From: RBG-16-57-11 sp964503145
GTDB lineage: Bacteria > Chloroflexota > Anaerolineae > Anaerolineales > UBA4823
Direction of reading: 5' to 3'
DNA length: 64,000 nucleotides
NCBI GenBank assembly: GCA_964503145.1
Contig: CAZCYV010000002.1
Coordinates: 496,001-560,000, forward strand
Shown in pieces: positions 1-7,470 of the stretch. A program made the position numbers and the translations under genes. Each line of letters opens with the position of its first letter. Position 1 is the first letter of the stretch. A model generated the notes under the pieces. It was not told the DNA's origin, did not search any database, and saw only the letters and a program-made list of their open reading frames with translations.

Positions 1-30
1 CACCTCAGGAAGGGCGATCACATCAACCAT
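1..30 (-). CDS. 5' end of a minus-strand gene (partial)
   Basis: An ATG at 30 opens the frame MVDVIALPEV and runs off the left edge. A GAGGG ribosome-binding site lies 4 bases upstream, and a good minus-strand promoter lies about 70 bp upstream (98-126). Only ten codons are visible, so no function can be given. It is divergent from the phosphoglycerate mutase gene. Confidence 0.55.
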   Translation of the reverse strand, partial: MVDVIALPEV

Positions 31-85
31 GCTACCCTCGTTTCTTGCGGGCGCTGGAGGTCAGCGGTTCGAGGCAGGTATATAT

Positions 86-126
86 TATATATAATACATT
101 ATATATAGTTTATTTCGAATTGTAAA
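86..126 (-). promoter_or_regulatory. Divergent promoter region with AT-rich inverted repeat
   Basis: TTTACA (126-121) and TATAAT (103-98) on the minus strand are 17 bp apart and would drive the gene starting at 30. Bases 86-95 and 98-107 are 10-bp inverted repeats around a 2-bp centre. They therefore also place a TATAAT (90-95) facing the plus-strand gene, although no convincing -35 was found for that direction. The symmetry could also be an operator. Confidence 0.55.
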
Positions 127-225
127 GCGTTAAGATGGCTAGAGAGATGACTTAAAAAGCTTAAAAGTCAGGTAAAATTGGCGTGGCAGTCTGATAATGA
201 AAACAAGTAACGAAAGGCCCCAAAA

Positions 226-1437
226 ATGGTAAACAAATTAAAACTCGTCAACGAAATGGCCGTGGATAACGGCTCGAAAATCGTCTTGCTGGTAATGGAT
301 GGGCTGGGCGGGTTGCCGCTCGAGCCAGGCGGCCCGACGGAACTGGAAGCCGCCCACACCCCTAACATGGACGCACTGACCGCCCGCGCGGCGCTGGGGA
401 TGAGCGATGTGGTGGCCCCGGCGTTCAGCCCCGGCAGCGGCCCCGGACATTTGGCATTGTTCGGCTATGACCCGCTGGAGGTGCTGATCGGCCGCGGCGT
501 GCTGGAGGCGATGGGCATCGGCTTCCCGCTGACGCCCAACGATGTCGCCGTCCGCGCTAACTTCTGCACCGTGGACGCCAATGGCAACATCACCGACCGG
601 CGCGCCGGGCGCATCCCCACGGAGGAATGCGCCAAGCGGGTGGATGTGTTGCGACAAATCCAGATCCCCGGCGTGCAGATCTTTGTTGAGCCGGTCAAAG
701 AGTATCGCTTTGTGCTGGTGCTGCGCGGCGAGGGACTGGGAGCCAACATCCCCGATAACGACCCACAACTCACCGGCGTGCCGGCGTTGCCGATCAAAGC
801 GGAGGACGAGGCCTCGGAGAAGACGGCTGAAATCCTGCGGCAGTGGTGGGCAGAGGCAAATCGGCTGCTGGCGGCGCACCCGCCGGCGAATAGCTGCTTG
901 CTGCGCGGCATCTCCAAAGACCCGGGCATGCCGCGCTTCCCGGAGGTGTTCAAGATGCGTTCGGCCGCGGTGGCGGTTTACCCGATGTACAAAGGCGTGG
1001 CTCGCCTGGTGGGCATGGACGTGATCGAGCACAACGCCGAGACGCCAGCAGAAGAATTTGAGGTGGTCAAGGAGAATTGGGACAAATATGATTTCTTCTT
1101 TGTCCACATCAAAAAGACCGATAGCTACGGCGAAGACGGCAATTTCGACGCCCGCGTGCACGTGATCGAGACGGTGGACGAGGCGCTGCCGATCCTGCTG
1201 GCGCTCAAGCCGGATGTGCTGGTGATCACCGGCGATCACGCCACGCCTGCCAAGCTCAAGCGGCATAGCTGGCATCCGGTGCCGGTGCTGCTGGCTGCGG
1301 ACTCGGCCCGCTTCGGGAAGGCGTGCAAATTTGGAGAGGCAAGCTGCCTGCAAGGCACATTGGGGCAAATCCGCCACGTGGATATCCTGCCGCTGGCGCT
1401 GGCGCACGCCATGCGCCTGGGTAAGTACGGCGCTTAA
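226..1437 (+). CDS. apgM: Cofactor-independent phosphoglycerate mutase, archaeal type
   Basis: Interconverts 3- and 2-phosphoglycerate in glycolysis/gluconeogenesis without 2,3-bisphosphoglycerate. The 403-residue protein belongs to the alkaline-phosphatase superfamily. Metal-binding blocks are visible near the N terminus (VMDGLGG, about residue 24), in the middle (FFFVHIKKTDSYGEDG) and near the C terminus (VITGDHATP, then HSWHPVP). Its length fits the apgM family of about 400 residues rather than the 510-residue bacterial gpmI. The ATG at 226 has an AAGG motif upstream. The gene stands alone and is followed by a strong terminator. The archaeal-type enzyme is common in Chloroflexota, so this alone is not evidence of recent transfer. 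Confidence 0.93.
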   Translation: MVNKLKLVNEMAVDNGSKIVLLVMDGLGGLPLEPGGPTELEAAHTPNMDALTARAALGMSDVVAPAFSPGSGPGHLALFGYDPLEVLIGRGVLEAMGIGFPLTPNDVAVRANFCTVDANGNITDRRAGRIPTEECAKRVDVLRQIQIPGVQIFVEPVKEYRFVLVLRGEGLGANIPDNDPQLTGVPALPIKAEDEASEKTAEILRQWWAEANRLLAAHPPANSCLLRGISKDPGMPRFPEVFKMRSAAVAVYPMYKGVARLVGMDVIEHNAETPAEEFEVVKENWDKYDFFFVHIKKTDSYGEDGNFDARVHVIETVDEALPILLALKPDVLVITGDHATPAKLKRHSWHPVPVLLAADSARFGKACKFGEASCLQGTLGQIRHVDILPLALAHAMRLGKYGA

Positions 1438-1465
1438 CACACGTTTAGAGAAGACAAGCAAAGAG

Positions 1466-1505
1466 GCCTGGCCGCCCAGTGGATGCTGGGAAGGCCAGGC
1501 TTTTT
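1466..1505 (+). terminator. Rho-independent terminator after apgM
   Basis: GCCTGGCC plus CCCAG pairs with CTGGG plus GGCCAGGC around a short loop, followed directly by TTTTT (1501-1505). It sits between the convergent apgM and SDR genes. The minus-strand side is followed by a T-rich stretch, so it may work both ways. Confidence 0.85.
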
Positions 1506-1508
1506 GAT

Positions 1509-2462
1509 TCATCCGGCGTGCGCTTGCAGATACTGGCGATACCAGGCCACGGTTGCTCGAATGGCGTCGCGCAAAGGGGTGGCATGGTCGCCAAAAGCGC
1601 GTTTGAACTGGCTGTCATCCACAATGAATGGCTTTTCGAACTCATACATCATCTCGACCGTCTCGCGTGCCTCGGGGATGAACAGGCCGCCCAGGCGCAT
1701 CATAAATTTGCCCATGCCGCTCATTTTGGGCGGGAGGCCAATTTCTTCGAAGATCAGCGAAATCAGCTCTCGCTGGGTGAGCGTCTCGGCGTTGGGGACA
1801 TGCCAGGCGCGCCCCAGGGCCTGTTCACGTTCGCCCAGAATGACCAGCGCCTTACCGAAATCGTCGATGTAGGTATATGTGTGCGGTAAGTCTAAGCTGC
1901 CGATGGCGGAGGCGGACTTCCCCTGCAGCGCGGGGACGAAGACGCGCTCGCCCAGGGTCGAGTCCAACACGTAAGGGCCGAAGTAATCCGAGCCGCGGCC
2001 GATGGTCACCCGTACTTTACCGGCGCGGTGAGCCGCCAGGGCGGCCTCGGCCATCTGAGCGCGCGTTCTCCCTTTCTTGGTATGGGCGTTATAGGGCAGA
2101 CCTTCATGAATAGGACCGTCCACCTCGCCGTACATGTACAGGTTGTCACCGATGACCACCTTCGCGCCGCTGGCGGCTGCGCCTTCCAGGATGCAGGACT
2201 GCAAGGCGGGGAATTTCTCGGCCCACTCGTTGTAAGGGGGCTGGGCGCACTGATAGACCACCGCGGCTCCCTGGGTCACACGGCGGACGTTGTCCAGGTT
2301 GTAGGCGTCCGAAGCGACCACTTTGACCCCTTGCGGGGCCTCCGCTTTGCCGCTGCGGTTGACCATGAGCACCTGTTTTCCTTGCCTGACCAGCTCGCGC
2401 ATCACCGATAAGCCTAGAGGCCCGGTGCCAAAGATTACATGTAGATCACCTGTCGTTTGCAT
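1509..2462 (-). CDS. NAD(P)-dependent epimerase/dehydratase (SDR family)
   Basis: Extended short-chain dehydrogenase/reductase-like protein of 317 residues. It has an N-terminal Rossmann glycine motif (IFGTGPLG), an early acidic/Asn strand end, and an internal YMYGEVDGP segment resembling the Tyr region of NAD-dependent epimerases. The substrate is unknown. ATG 2462 is preferred over ATG 2468 because the AGGAG site (2475-2471) is 8 bases from 2462 but only 2 from 2468. It lies 39 bases downstream of a TetR gene on the same strand, so the pair is probably one operon repressed by that regulator. Confidence 0.85.
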   Translation of the reverse strand: MQTTGDLHVIFGTGPLGLSVMRELVRQGKQVLMVNRSGKAEAPQGVKVVASDAYNLDNVRRVTQGAAVVYQCAQPPYNEWAEKFPALQSCILEGAAASGAKVVIGDNLYMYGEVDGPIHEGLPYNAHTKKGRTRAQMAEAALAAHRAGKVRVTIGRGSDYFGPYVLDSTLGERVFVPALQGKSASAIGSLDLPHTYTYIDDFGKALVILGEREQALGRAWHVPNAETLTQRELISLIFEEIGLPPKMSGMGKFMMRLGGLFIPEARETVEMMYEFEKPFIVDDSQFKRAFGDHATPLRDAIRATVAWYRQYLQAHAG

Positions 2463-2501
2463 TTGCATGACTCCTGTTTCGAGATGGTGAAGGATCGGCT
2501 G

Positions 2502-3206
2502 TCAGCGGTCGCTGGTCAAATCCAGGCCAACGCTGTGCAGCAAATTTTTCATTTCGTAGCGATAGAATGCCGTTGTGTTGTTCAGCAGAGGCTGAATATG
2601 ATGGAACAACTCCAGCATCAGCATCCCGTGGATGCGCGTCCAGCCCACCAGGCCGATGTAAATTACCGCCTCGGGCAGCGCCGGGGCCGGCTGACCGTCG
2701 ATTGGCGGGAGGCCGGGCCGTAATTCAGCGGGCAACCGGAGATATTCGCTCGGCAGCCGTAGTGCACCCGCCTGATACGCCTCGCTCAAGATGCGCAAAA
2801 TGACGGCGAAGCCGCGACGCGCGGCGGGCATGGTGAGTTGCTCAGGCGCATGATAGCCGGGGATCGGATTGCCATAGATCAGGATGAAGTCGACCGGATG
2901 CGCCAGCGCCCATTCCCGATAGGCCAGAACGGTCGCCATCAGCCGTTCGGCATAGTCTTGTTCGGGCAGATCGAGCGCAGCGGTTTCCAACGCTTCCGCC
3001 AGGTCATTGTATGCATCCAGGATCAGGGCGGTTACCAGGTCATCTCGGCTGGCGAAATAACGATACAAGCCTGGGGTGCTCATCCCCATCGCCCGGGCGA
3101 TGGCATGCAAGGAAAGGGCAGTGGTGCCGCTCTCGGCCATTTGCTGGCGGGCAGTGGATTTGATCTCTTCGATGGTAATCTCGCGCAGACGTTCTCTTCG
3201 GGACAT
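2502..3206 (-). CDS. TetR/AcrR-family transcriptional regulator with WHG-type C-terminal domain
   Basis: 234-residue TetR repressor. Residues about 8-55 form the helix-turn-helix DNA-binding domain (ALSLHAIARAMGMSTPGLYRYF). The C-terminal ligand domain holds a W-x-x-x-H-G segment (VGWTRIHGMLMLELF) typical of the WHG subgroup. The start MSRRERL at 3206 has GAGG 5-6 bases upstream; the longer frame begins inside the promoter and is rejected. It precedes the SDR gene and probably controls its own operon through the palindrome at 3250-3266. The ligand is unknown. Confidence 0.88.
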   Translation of the reverse strand: MSRRERLREITIEEIKSTARQQMAESGTTALSLHAIARAMGMSTPGLYRYFASRDDLVTALILDAYNDLAEALETAALDLPEQDYAERLMATVLAYREWALAHPVDFILIYGNPIPGYHAPEQLTMPAARRGFAVILRILSEAYQAGALRLPSEYLRLPAELRPGLPPIDGQPAPALPEAVIYIGLVGWTRIHGMLMLELFHHIQPLLNNTTAFYRYEMKNLLHSVGLDLTSDR

Positions 3207-3249
3207 GTTGACCTCGATTCTTGTCGCAGAAACGAATGACATTATCAAT

Positions 3250-3295
3250 AGTTAATAATATTAACTTATTATAATAGCATTCACGCTTTTGTCAA
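3250..3295 (-). promoter_or_regulatory. tetR-SDR promoter with overlapping palindromic operator
   Basis: Minus-strand TTGACA (3295-3290) and TATAAT (3273-3268) are both perfect consensus boxes with a 16-bp spacer. Immediately downstream, 3250-3266 is a 17-bp palindrome (AGTTAATA-A-TATTAACT) covering the expected transcription start. This is the classic layout of an autoregulated TetR gene. The regulator assignment is inferred from proximity. Confidence 0.75.
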
Positions 3296-3356
3296 GGGGA
3301 AAACAAAAAGACACAATCGGCTATGTGTCTTCGACAGGAACAGCAGAGCGCAAAAT

Positions 3357-4352
3357 TTACCGATCTGCTAAGATGGCCTGGCGGACTTGTGGCAGATATT
3401 CGTGACCGCTGGGATAGATCAGTCGGCGCACCGGGACGCTCTGAGCAAGCCGGGCCAGGAGATCGAACCGCTCTTGCGCCAGTCCCACTGCTTCCGCCTG
3501 GCTGGTCACGAAGGTGTAACGCAACAATTCGATCATCGCATCGCGGTGAGAAACGCTTTTGATGGTCAAACCATCCGGCAGATCAGAAGCCTCGCGGCGC
3601 TCCAGGATGTAAATCCGTCCTAGCGGATGTGGGTGATCGCAGAAGTCGCCAAAGCCGACTTCTTTCATGGGGACGTAGCGCTTGGAAAATTCCGGATGCA
3701 CGAGTTCCAGTTCTTCATAGTCGATCAGAAAGTGCTCGGCCTCGCTGGGCCACAGGCGCATAGCCGGATAGCCTGGATAGGCCCAGACGCTTGCCTCGCG
3801 CCGGATGACGGGCAGCACGTCGTCGGTCAGCAGCGAGCAACCTTCCTGGAGCATGCTTGCCGCCAGGGTGCTTTTACCGTTGCGGCTGTGGGCAATGAAC
3901 GCAACGGCTTGATCTGCCACGCAAATCGCTGAGGCATGGATGGTAACAAAGCCGTTGAGTTCCAGCCAGAAAGGGAGCACATTGGCGAATAGCAAACTAT
4001 TCATGGTGTGAGCAGGCACATCCCGATGTTCGTAGCAGACCACCCGCTCGCGCCAGATGTAGAAATCGGCCATGTCCAGGAAGCGCATGACCATACACGT
4101 CTCCAGTTGATATAAAGTGAGGATGCTTTTGCCCTGCCGGTCTTTGTTTCGACCCAGGTAGGCAAGCTTCGGGCGAGACAGCTCCCACTCCAATGGCGGC
4201 GCAGAGGAGAAAACGAGGGTCAGATCAGGCGAGTCGGCTGCGCGGGGCAACCAGCCTGGCAGAGATCGGTTGCACGCCATGGTAAGACCAAAAGCGCGGT
4301 AGGAGAGCCAGCCGTCTGTCACCGCAGTGTCATCCTCGCGGTTTAGAACCAT
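3357..4352 (-). CDS. HprK-like kinase of the lasso-peptide cluster (K)
   Basis: 331-residue protein resembling the catalytic part of HPr serine kinase. A P-loop-like segment (AHSRNGKSTLAA, about residues 153-164) is followed by an acidic LLTDDVLPV motif. Members of this family occur in lasso clusters, where some phosphorylate the precursor C-terminal serine (the paeninodin type). ATG 4352 overlaps the end of the cyclase gene by 10 bases; a TTG at 4364 is also possible. The operon position indicates a tailoring role here, but the predicted core peptide has no serine, so the target is unclear. Confidence 0.8.
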   Translation of the reverse strand: MVLNREDDTAVTDGWLSYRAFGLTMACNRSLPGWLPRAADSPDLTLVFSSAPPLEWELSRPKLAYLGRNKDRQGKSILTLYQLETCMVMRFLDMADFYIWRERVVCYEHRDVPAHTMNSLLFANVLPFWLELNGFVTIHASAICVADQAVAFIAHSRNGKSTLAASMLQEGCSLLTDDVLPVIRREASVWAYPGYPAMRLWPSEAEHFLIDYEELELVHPEFSKRYVPMKEVGFGDFCDHPHPLGRIYILERREASDLPDGLTIKSVSHRDAMIELLRYTFVTSQAEAVGLAQERFDLLARLAQSVPVRRLIYPSGHEYLPQVRQAILADR

Positions 4353-6094
4353 CTTCGCAACCAATCTTCCAGGGTGAGGGTGTACCAGAAGGATGTAGCC
4401 TCAGTTTTGCCATCCAGATAATCCTGATAGGCCTGTCGCAGCTTCAGTTCGTCAACGAAACCCATTTCGGCGGCGCGCATGTTGGTCATCAAGCGCCAGA
4501 CCTTAGCCTGTTCGTGCTCGCGCAGTCCGCGGTGGCAGATGGCGCCGGGCACGATCTTATCCCACATCTCCAGCACGCTGGGCGGCAGAAGGCCGCGCAT
4601 GGCATTGCGCACAATGATCTTGCGCTGGGAAGCCCGGAAGGTTTGGGTGGTTGGCAGGCTGGCAGCAAATTCGATCAAACGGTGATCCAACAATGGATGG
4701 CGGAATTCTACGCATTGATATTCTGCCCGGCGGTTCATCTCTCTGACATAATAGGGTAACAAGGGATGGCTGAGCAGGCGGAACCTCGCCAGGCGGCCGG
4801 GCAGCATCCGATGCACCTGTTGCGGCTGGACGAAATGCTCGCGGTACAACACGTCATAAGGGGGGCGCAGCCAGGGGATCGGCGGCGTTGAGTCGATGCG
4901 CCAGCCAGGCAGATAGGCCTCACGCAGCGGCGACAGGATCATCCGGCGCACAATTTGGGTGAACGAGCGTTTCATCGTGGAGCGCGGTAAGTGGTAGCGT
5001 ATCTGGCGCGCCAGCTCCAGCCAACGCCCGGTCAGAAACAGATCAGGATAGGCGAAGACGTTGCCGCCGAACAGGTGATCGCCGCTCATGCCTGAGAAGA
5101 CCACCCGGGTGCCCTGGTGGCGCGCTGTCCGCAGGGTTTCGTCGATCAACTCGGAATAATATCCATAAAAGGGGGTGGCCGCTGTGGATTGAATGCCGGC
5201 GTCGCTTTTCATCGGCCAGATTTGATCGGCCTGGATCAACGTCCAGGGGATATCCAGATAACGGCACACCTCGATGGAATACGAGCTTTCGTCGGCCTCC
5301 GGCAGTTCCGGCGCTGCCCAGCACAGGGCGGTCAGCGAGGTTTGCGGCGCCGCCTGGCAAATAGCGGCCGCCACACTGGTCGAGTCCAGCCCGCTGCTCA
5401 GGGTGATCGCTGCCCGGCCGGGAGGCGCATGCTGCGCGATGACGCGAAAGAGCAATTCGCGCAGCGCCTGGGCATATTCCTCATCGGAGGCCAGCCTGAG
5501 CAGCGGCTGAGGCTGAAGCTGCCAATAGCGTCCTGTCTTTAGCGCGCCCCCTTGCAGACGCATCCATCCTGCAGGTTCGAGTTCGTGGATCGACTCATAG
5601 AACGTCTCGCCGGCAAGTGGCGCACAACCAGTGAGGTGGGCCACGATAGAATGTGGGTTGGGGCTGCGAGGCAGCTCCGGGATCTCCAGCAGCGTTTCGA
5701 GCTGGTTGGAGATCCAAAATCTGCCTCCTACAGCGGTGTAATAAAAACTGTGATTGCCAATGCGGTCGCTTGCAAAGACCAGCGTCTGGTTCTGGCTATC
5801 CCACAGCGCCCAGGAAAGCGTGCCGGCGATTGAGCGGCTTGCTTCGATCCCCAAACGGCGATACAGGCCATACACAAGCTCTCGGTCGTCGGATATTTCC
5901 TTCTGGCCAAGCCGTTCCAGCAGCTCAGAGCGATTGGCGATATACCCTTCAGCCCACACCCAGTCTGAACCTGAAGGGGAATGCCAGAGGCCTTCTTTTC
6001 CGATCCTGGCTTCAGGCTGAGTTGCAGCGGTCGAAATATCCCAAAAGACGCCTATCCTGGGATGCTTGAAATCGTTATTCGAAGATTGGGTCAC
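4343..6094 (-). CDS. Lasso peptide cyclase, asparagine synthetase-like (C)
   Basis: 583-residue homologue of asparagine synthetase B. The N-terminal part (about 1-190) resembles the glutaminase fold but lacks a Cys at position 2. The C-terminal part carries the ATP-binding PP-loop SSGLDST (about 233-239) and SGMSGDHLFGG further on. Known lasso cyclases use this fold to adenylate an Asp or Glu side chain of the core peptide and form the macrolactam. The GTG start has no strong Shine-Dalgarno site. It follows the precursor gene after a 191-bp gap and overlaps the kinase gene. The context makes a biosynthetic asparagine synthetase very unlikely. Confidence 0.88.
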   Translation of the reverse strand: MTQSSNNDFKHPRIGVFWDISTAATQPEARIGKEGLWHSPSGSDWVWAEGYIANRSELLERLGQKEISDDRELVYGLYRRLGIEASRSIAGTLSWALWDSQNQTLVFASDRIGNHSFYYTAVGGRFWISNQLETLLEIPELPRSPNPHSIVAHLTGCAPLAGETFYESIHELEPAGWMRLQGGALKTGRYWQLQPQPLLRLASDEEYAQALRELLFRVIAQHAPPGRAAITLSSGLDSTSVAAAICQAAPQTSLTALCWAAPELPEADESSYSIEVCRYLDIPWTLIQADQIWPMKSDAGIQSTAATPFYGYYSELIDETLRTARHQGTRVVFSGMSGDHLFGGNVFAYPDLFLTGRWLELARQIRYHLPRSTMKRSFTQIVRRMILSPLREAYLPGWRIDSTPPIPWLRPPYDVLYREHFVQPQQVHRMLPGRLARFRLLSHPLLPYYVREMNRRAEYQCVEFRHPLLDHRLIEFAASLPTTQTFRASQRKIIVRNAMRGLLPPSVLEMWDKIVPGAICHRGLREHEQAKVWRLMTNMRAAEMGFVDELKLRQAYQDYLDGKTEATSFWYTLTLEDWLRRWF

Positions 6095-6285
6095 GAATCA
6101 ACCAGCGGGAACAAGTGCTGATGTCCAGGATTAACAGACCCGCTTCCATAAGGACAATAACAAAACAAAGACGGTCCGCGCGCAGGGATCCAGCCCCTGG
6201 CACGGCTTATTGATCTTGAGCAGGCAACCAAATGGAATTCTGTGTAATCCGGCAGCGAAGCAAGGCAGATCAGAATCGATTGTCG

Positions 6286-6426
6286 CTATCCTTCGGGTCG
6301 AGTGCCAAAGGGCATACCGTCATTGGGTTGCAAGTTGCCATTGCGGGTGATTTCTGCGATATCACCATATTCGATCAACTGAGGCTGCGTGTACGGCTTC
6401 TTCTCAGTCGCATCTGTTGTTTCCAT
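6286..6426 (-). CDS. Lasso peptide precursor (A), 46 residues
   Basis: The leader contains YTQPQLIEYGDIAEIT, which exactly fits the lasso recognition pattern YxxPxLxxxGxxxxxT (residues 12-27). With Thr27 at position -2, the core would be the 18 residues Asn29-Gly46 (NGNLQPNDGMPFGTRPEG) with a ring to Asp36 (core position 8). If the core begins at Gly30, the ring would be seven residues. ATG 6426 is chosen because AGAAGG lies 7 bases upstream and a -10 box at 6495-6490 lies inside the longer 72-residue reading frame. It sits between the B2 and cyclase genes. Confidence 0.88.
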   Translation of the reverse strand: METTDATEKKPYTQPQLIEYGDIAEITRNGNLQPNDGMPFGTRPEG

Positions 6427-6489
6427 AGCTGTACCTTCTTTCTCTGGCGGATTCACATGAGTTCCTGTTGGGCTGATGAGGTTAGCTTT

Positions 6490-6495
6490 ATTATA
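6490..6495 (-). promoter_or_regulatory. Candidate -10 box for the lasso precursor gene
   Basis: A perfect minus-strand TATAAT at 6495-6490 lies in an AT-rich gap between B2 and the precursor. It would give a leader of about 55 bases before ATG 6426. The -35 region is poor. A separate promoter would let the precursor be made in excess over the enzymes. Confidence 0.45.
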
Positions 6496-6529
6496 AATTA
6501 ACAATACCTAAAATTCCAGAGCATTTTAC

Positions 6530-6994
6530 TCAGAAAATCGGCTGACTTGGCGCTTCTGGGGTTTCATTCGCTTTTAGCGGCATGTACTGGTTCGTAGGCG
6601 CTTCCCTTTCACCGATTGGCTGACCCTGATACTCTAACCAGGCGTGGGCTTGCAGTTTGTCCTGCTCACGGCGAACACCAAAGTGCAACTCAGCGAAGAT
6701 GCCCTGCCTGGATAATAGCCAGTGAAAGACCAGCGACCGGCGCAGGCAGGTCATCGGGTAGAGATGATGGCGGGCGGCGCGATCGACAAAATCGCTGGTT
6801 CGGCGGATAGTCCCCTCAGCTTGATCTATAGGCGTCTCTTTTGTCCGTTTTGGCGTCTTCAGCCAGCTTTGCACGATGTGGAAAGGCAGCACGCGCAAGG
6901 CGACATCGACCATCAGCAACAGAAGCCAGGCCTGAAAGAGCAGCAGCCAGTCCTGGGTGGAAAATGAAGGCAGCGACTTTCGTCTAAACTTCAT
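6530..6994 (-). CDS. Lasso leader peptidase, transglutaminase-like (B2)
   Basis: 154-residue protein of the McjB C-terminal/transglutaminase-like cysteine protease family, which removes the leader peptide from lasso precursors. Cys83 in the YPMTCLRRSLVF motif and His117 in QAHAWLEY are the expected catalytic residues. An N-terminal hydrophobic stretch (about 16-38) may be amphipathic or membrane-associated. It starts inside the end of the RRE gene (11-bp overlap), so the two are translationally coupled. The length is usual for a stand-alone B2 protein. Confidence 0.87.
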   Translation of the reverse strand: MKFRRKSLPSFSTQDWLLLFQAWLLLLMVDVALRVLPFHIVQSWLKTPKRTKETPIDQAEGTIRRTSDFVDRAARHHLYPMTCLRRSLVFHWLLSRQGIFAELHFGVRREQDKLQAHAWLEYQGQPIGEREAPTNQYMPLKANETPEAPSQPIF

Positions 6995-7283
6995 GGCCGT
7001 TTGGGGTCTCGGTCAATTGAATCAAGCCTCTGGCGGCCAGTTGATCGATTAGCGCCAGCAGGTCTGCTTTCAGACGCTCTGCGTCGACGTCGTATTCTTC
7101 GAGCATCTTTCGATAAACCGCCGGCAAGGCACCAAGTTCGCCGATCAGACTCCAGATGCGCGTGCCAATCGCGTCCAAGCCAAAATATTTGCCGGTCTGT
7201 AAATTCAACAAAACAGCTTCGCCGTCCAGATCGTGGAACAGCACATTGCTTGGGATGCGGATGTTGGATTCAAAGACAGTCAC
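6984..7283 (-). CDS. Lasso RRE protein, PqqD-like (B1)
   Basis: PqqD-fold RiPP recognition element that binds the leader peptide and presents it to the B2 protease. The motif LNLQTGKYFGLDAIGTRIW is characteristic. GTG 7283, preceded by GCAGG five bases away, gives 99 residues, the normal B1 size. A longer 152-residue frame from GTG 7442 would begin inside a terminator hairpin and upstream of the promoter at 7375-7348, so it is rejected. It is the first gene of the lasso operon. Confidence 0.82.
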   Translation of the reverse strand: MTVFESNIRIPSNVLFHDLDGEAVLLNLQTGKYFGLDAIGTRIWSLIGELGALPAVYRKMLEEYDVDAERLKADLLALIDQLAARGLIQLTETPNGHEV

Positions 7284-7347
7284 GTTTGCCTGCGGGATAT
7301 CAAATCGCTGATCGTTGAGGAGGGTGGTACTCTGGCAGCGTTGATCT

Positions 7348-7375
7348 ATTTTACCCCTAAATTTATCTGGTTCAA
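7348..7375 (-). promoter_or_regulatory. Promoter of the lasso operon
   Basis: Minus-strand TTGAAC (7375-7370) and TAAAAT (7353-7348) have a 16-bp spacer. The predicted start near 7341 gives a leader of about 58 bases to GTG 7283. It lies just after the terminator of the preceding gene, which separates the lasso operon from the large secreted protein. Confidence 0.6.
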
Positions 7376-7399
7376 GAGCCGAATCAGAGTGGAAGATGC

Positions 7400-7444
7400 G
7401 CGGATTTAAGGCAAGGGTGCCGGGCGATACGTTGCCCGACACCC
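7400..7444 (-). terminator. Hairpin terminator after the 650-residue secreted protein
   Basis: 7444-7434 pairs with 7425-7415 (11 positions, one mismatch) around an 8-base loop. On the minus strand it is followed by TTGCCTTAAAT, a weak T tract. It lies 27 bases past the stop codon at 7471. Confidence 0.6.
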
Positions 7445-7470
7445 TGCTCAGATGATCTGGATTACCTGGA

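Noticed and set aside
238..1512. Long antisense reading frame opposite apgM
   Set aside because: It is a shadow of a GC-rich coding frame, with His/Gln/Arg-rich translation and no family features.
6427..6504. N-terminal extension of the lasso precursor to 72 residues
   Set aside because: The extension contains a -10 box and has no ribosome-binding site; ATG 6426 has a well-placed AGAAGG.
7284..7442. N-terminal extension of the RRE protein to 152 residues
   Set aside because: It would start inside a terminator hairpin and upstream of the predicted promoter; the shorter form has the normal size.
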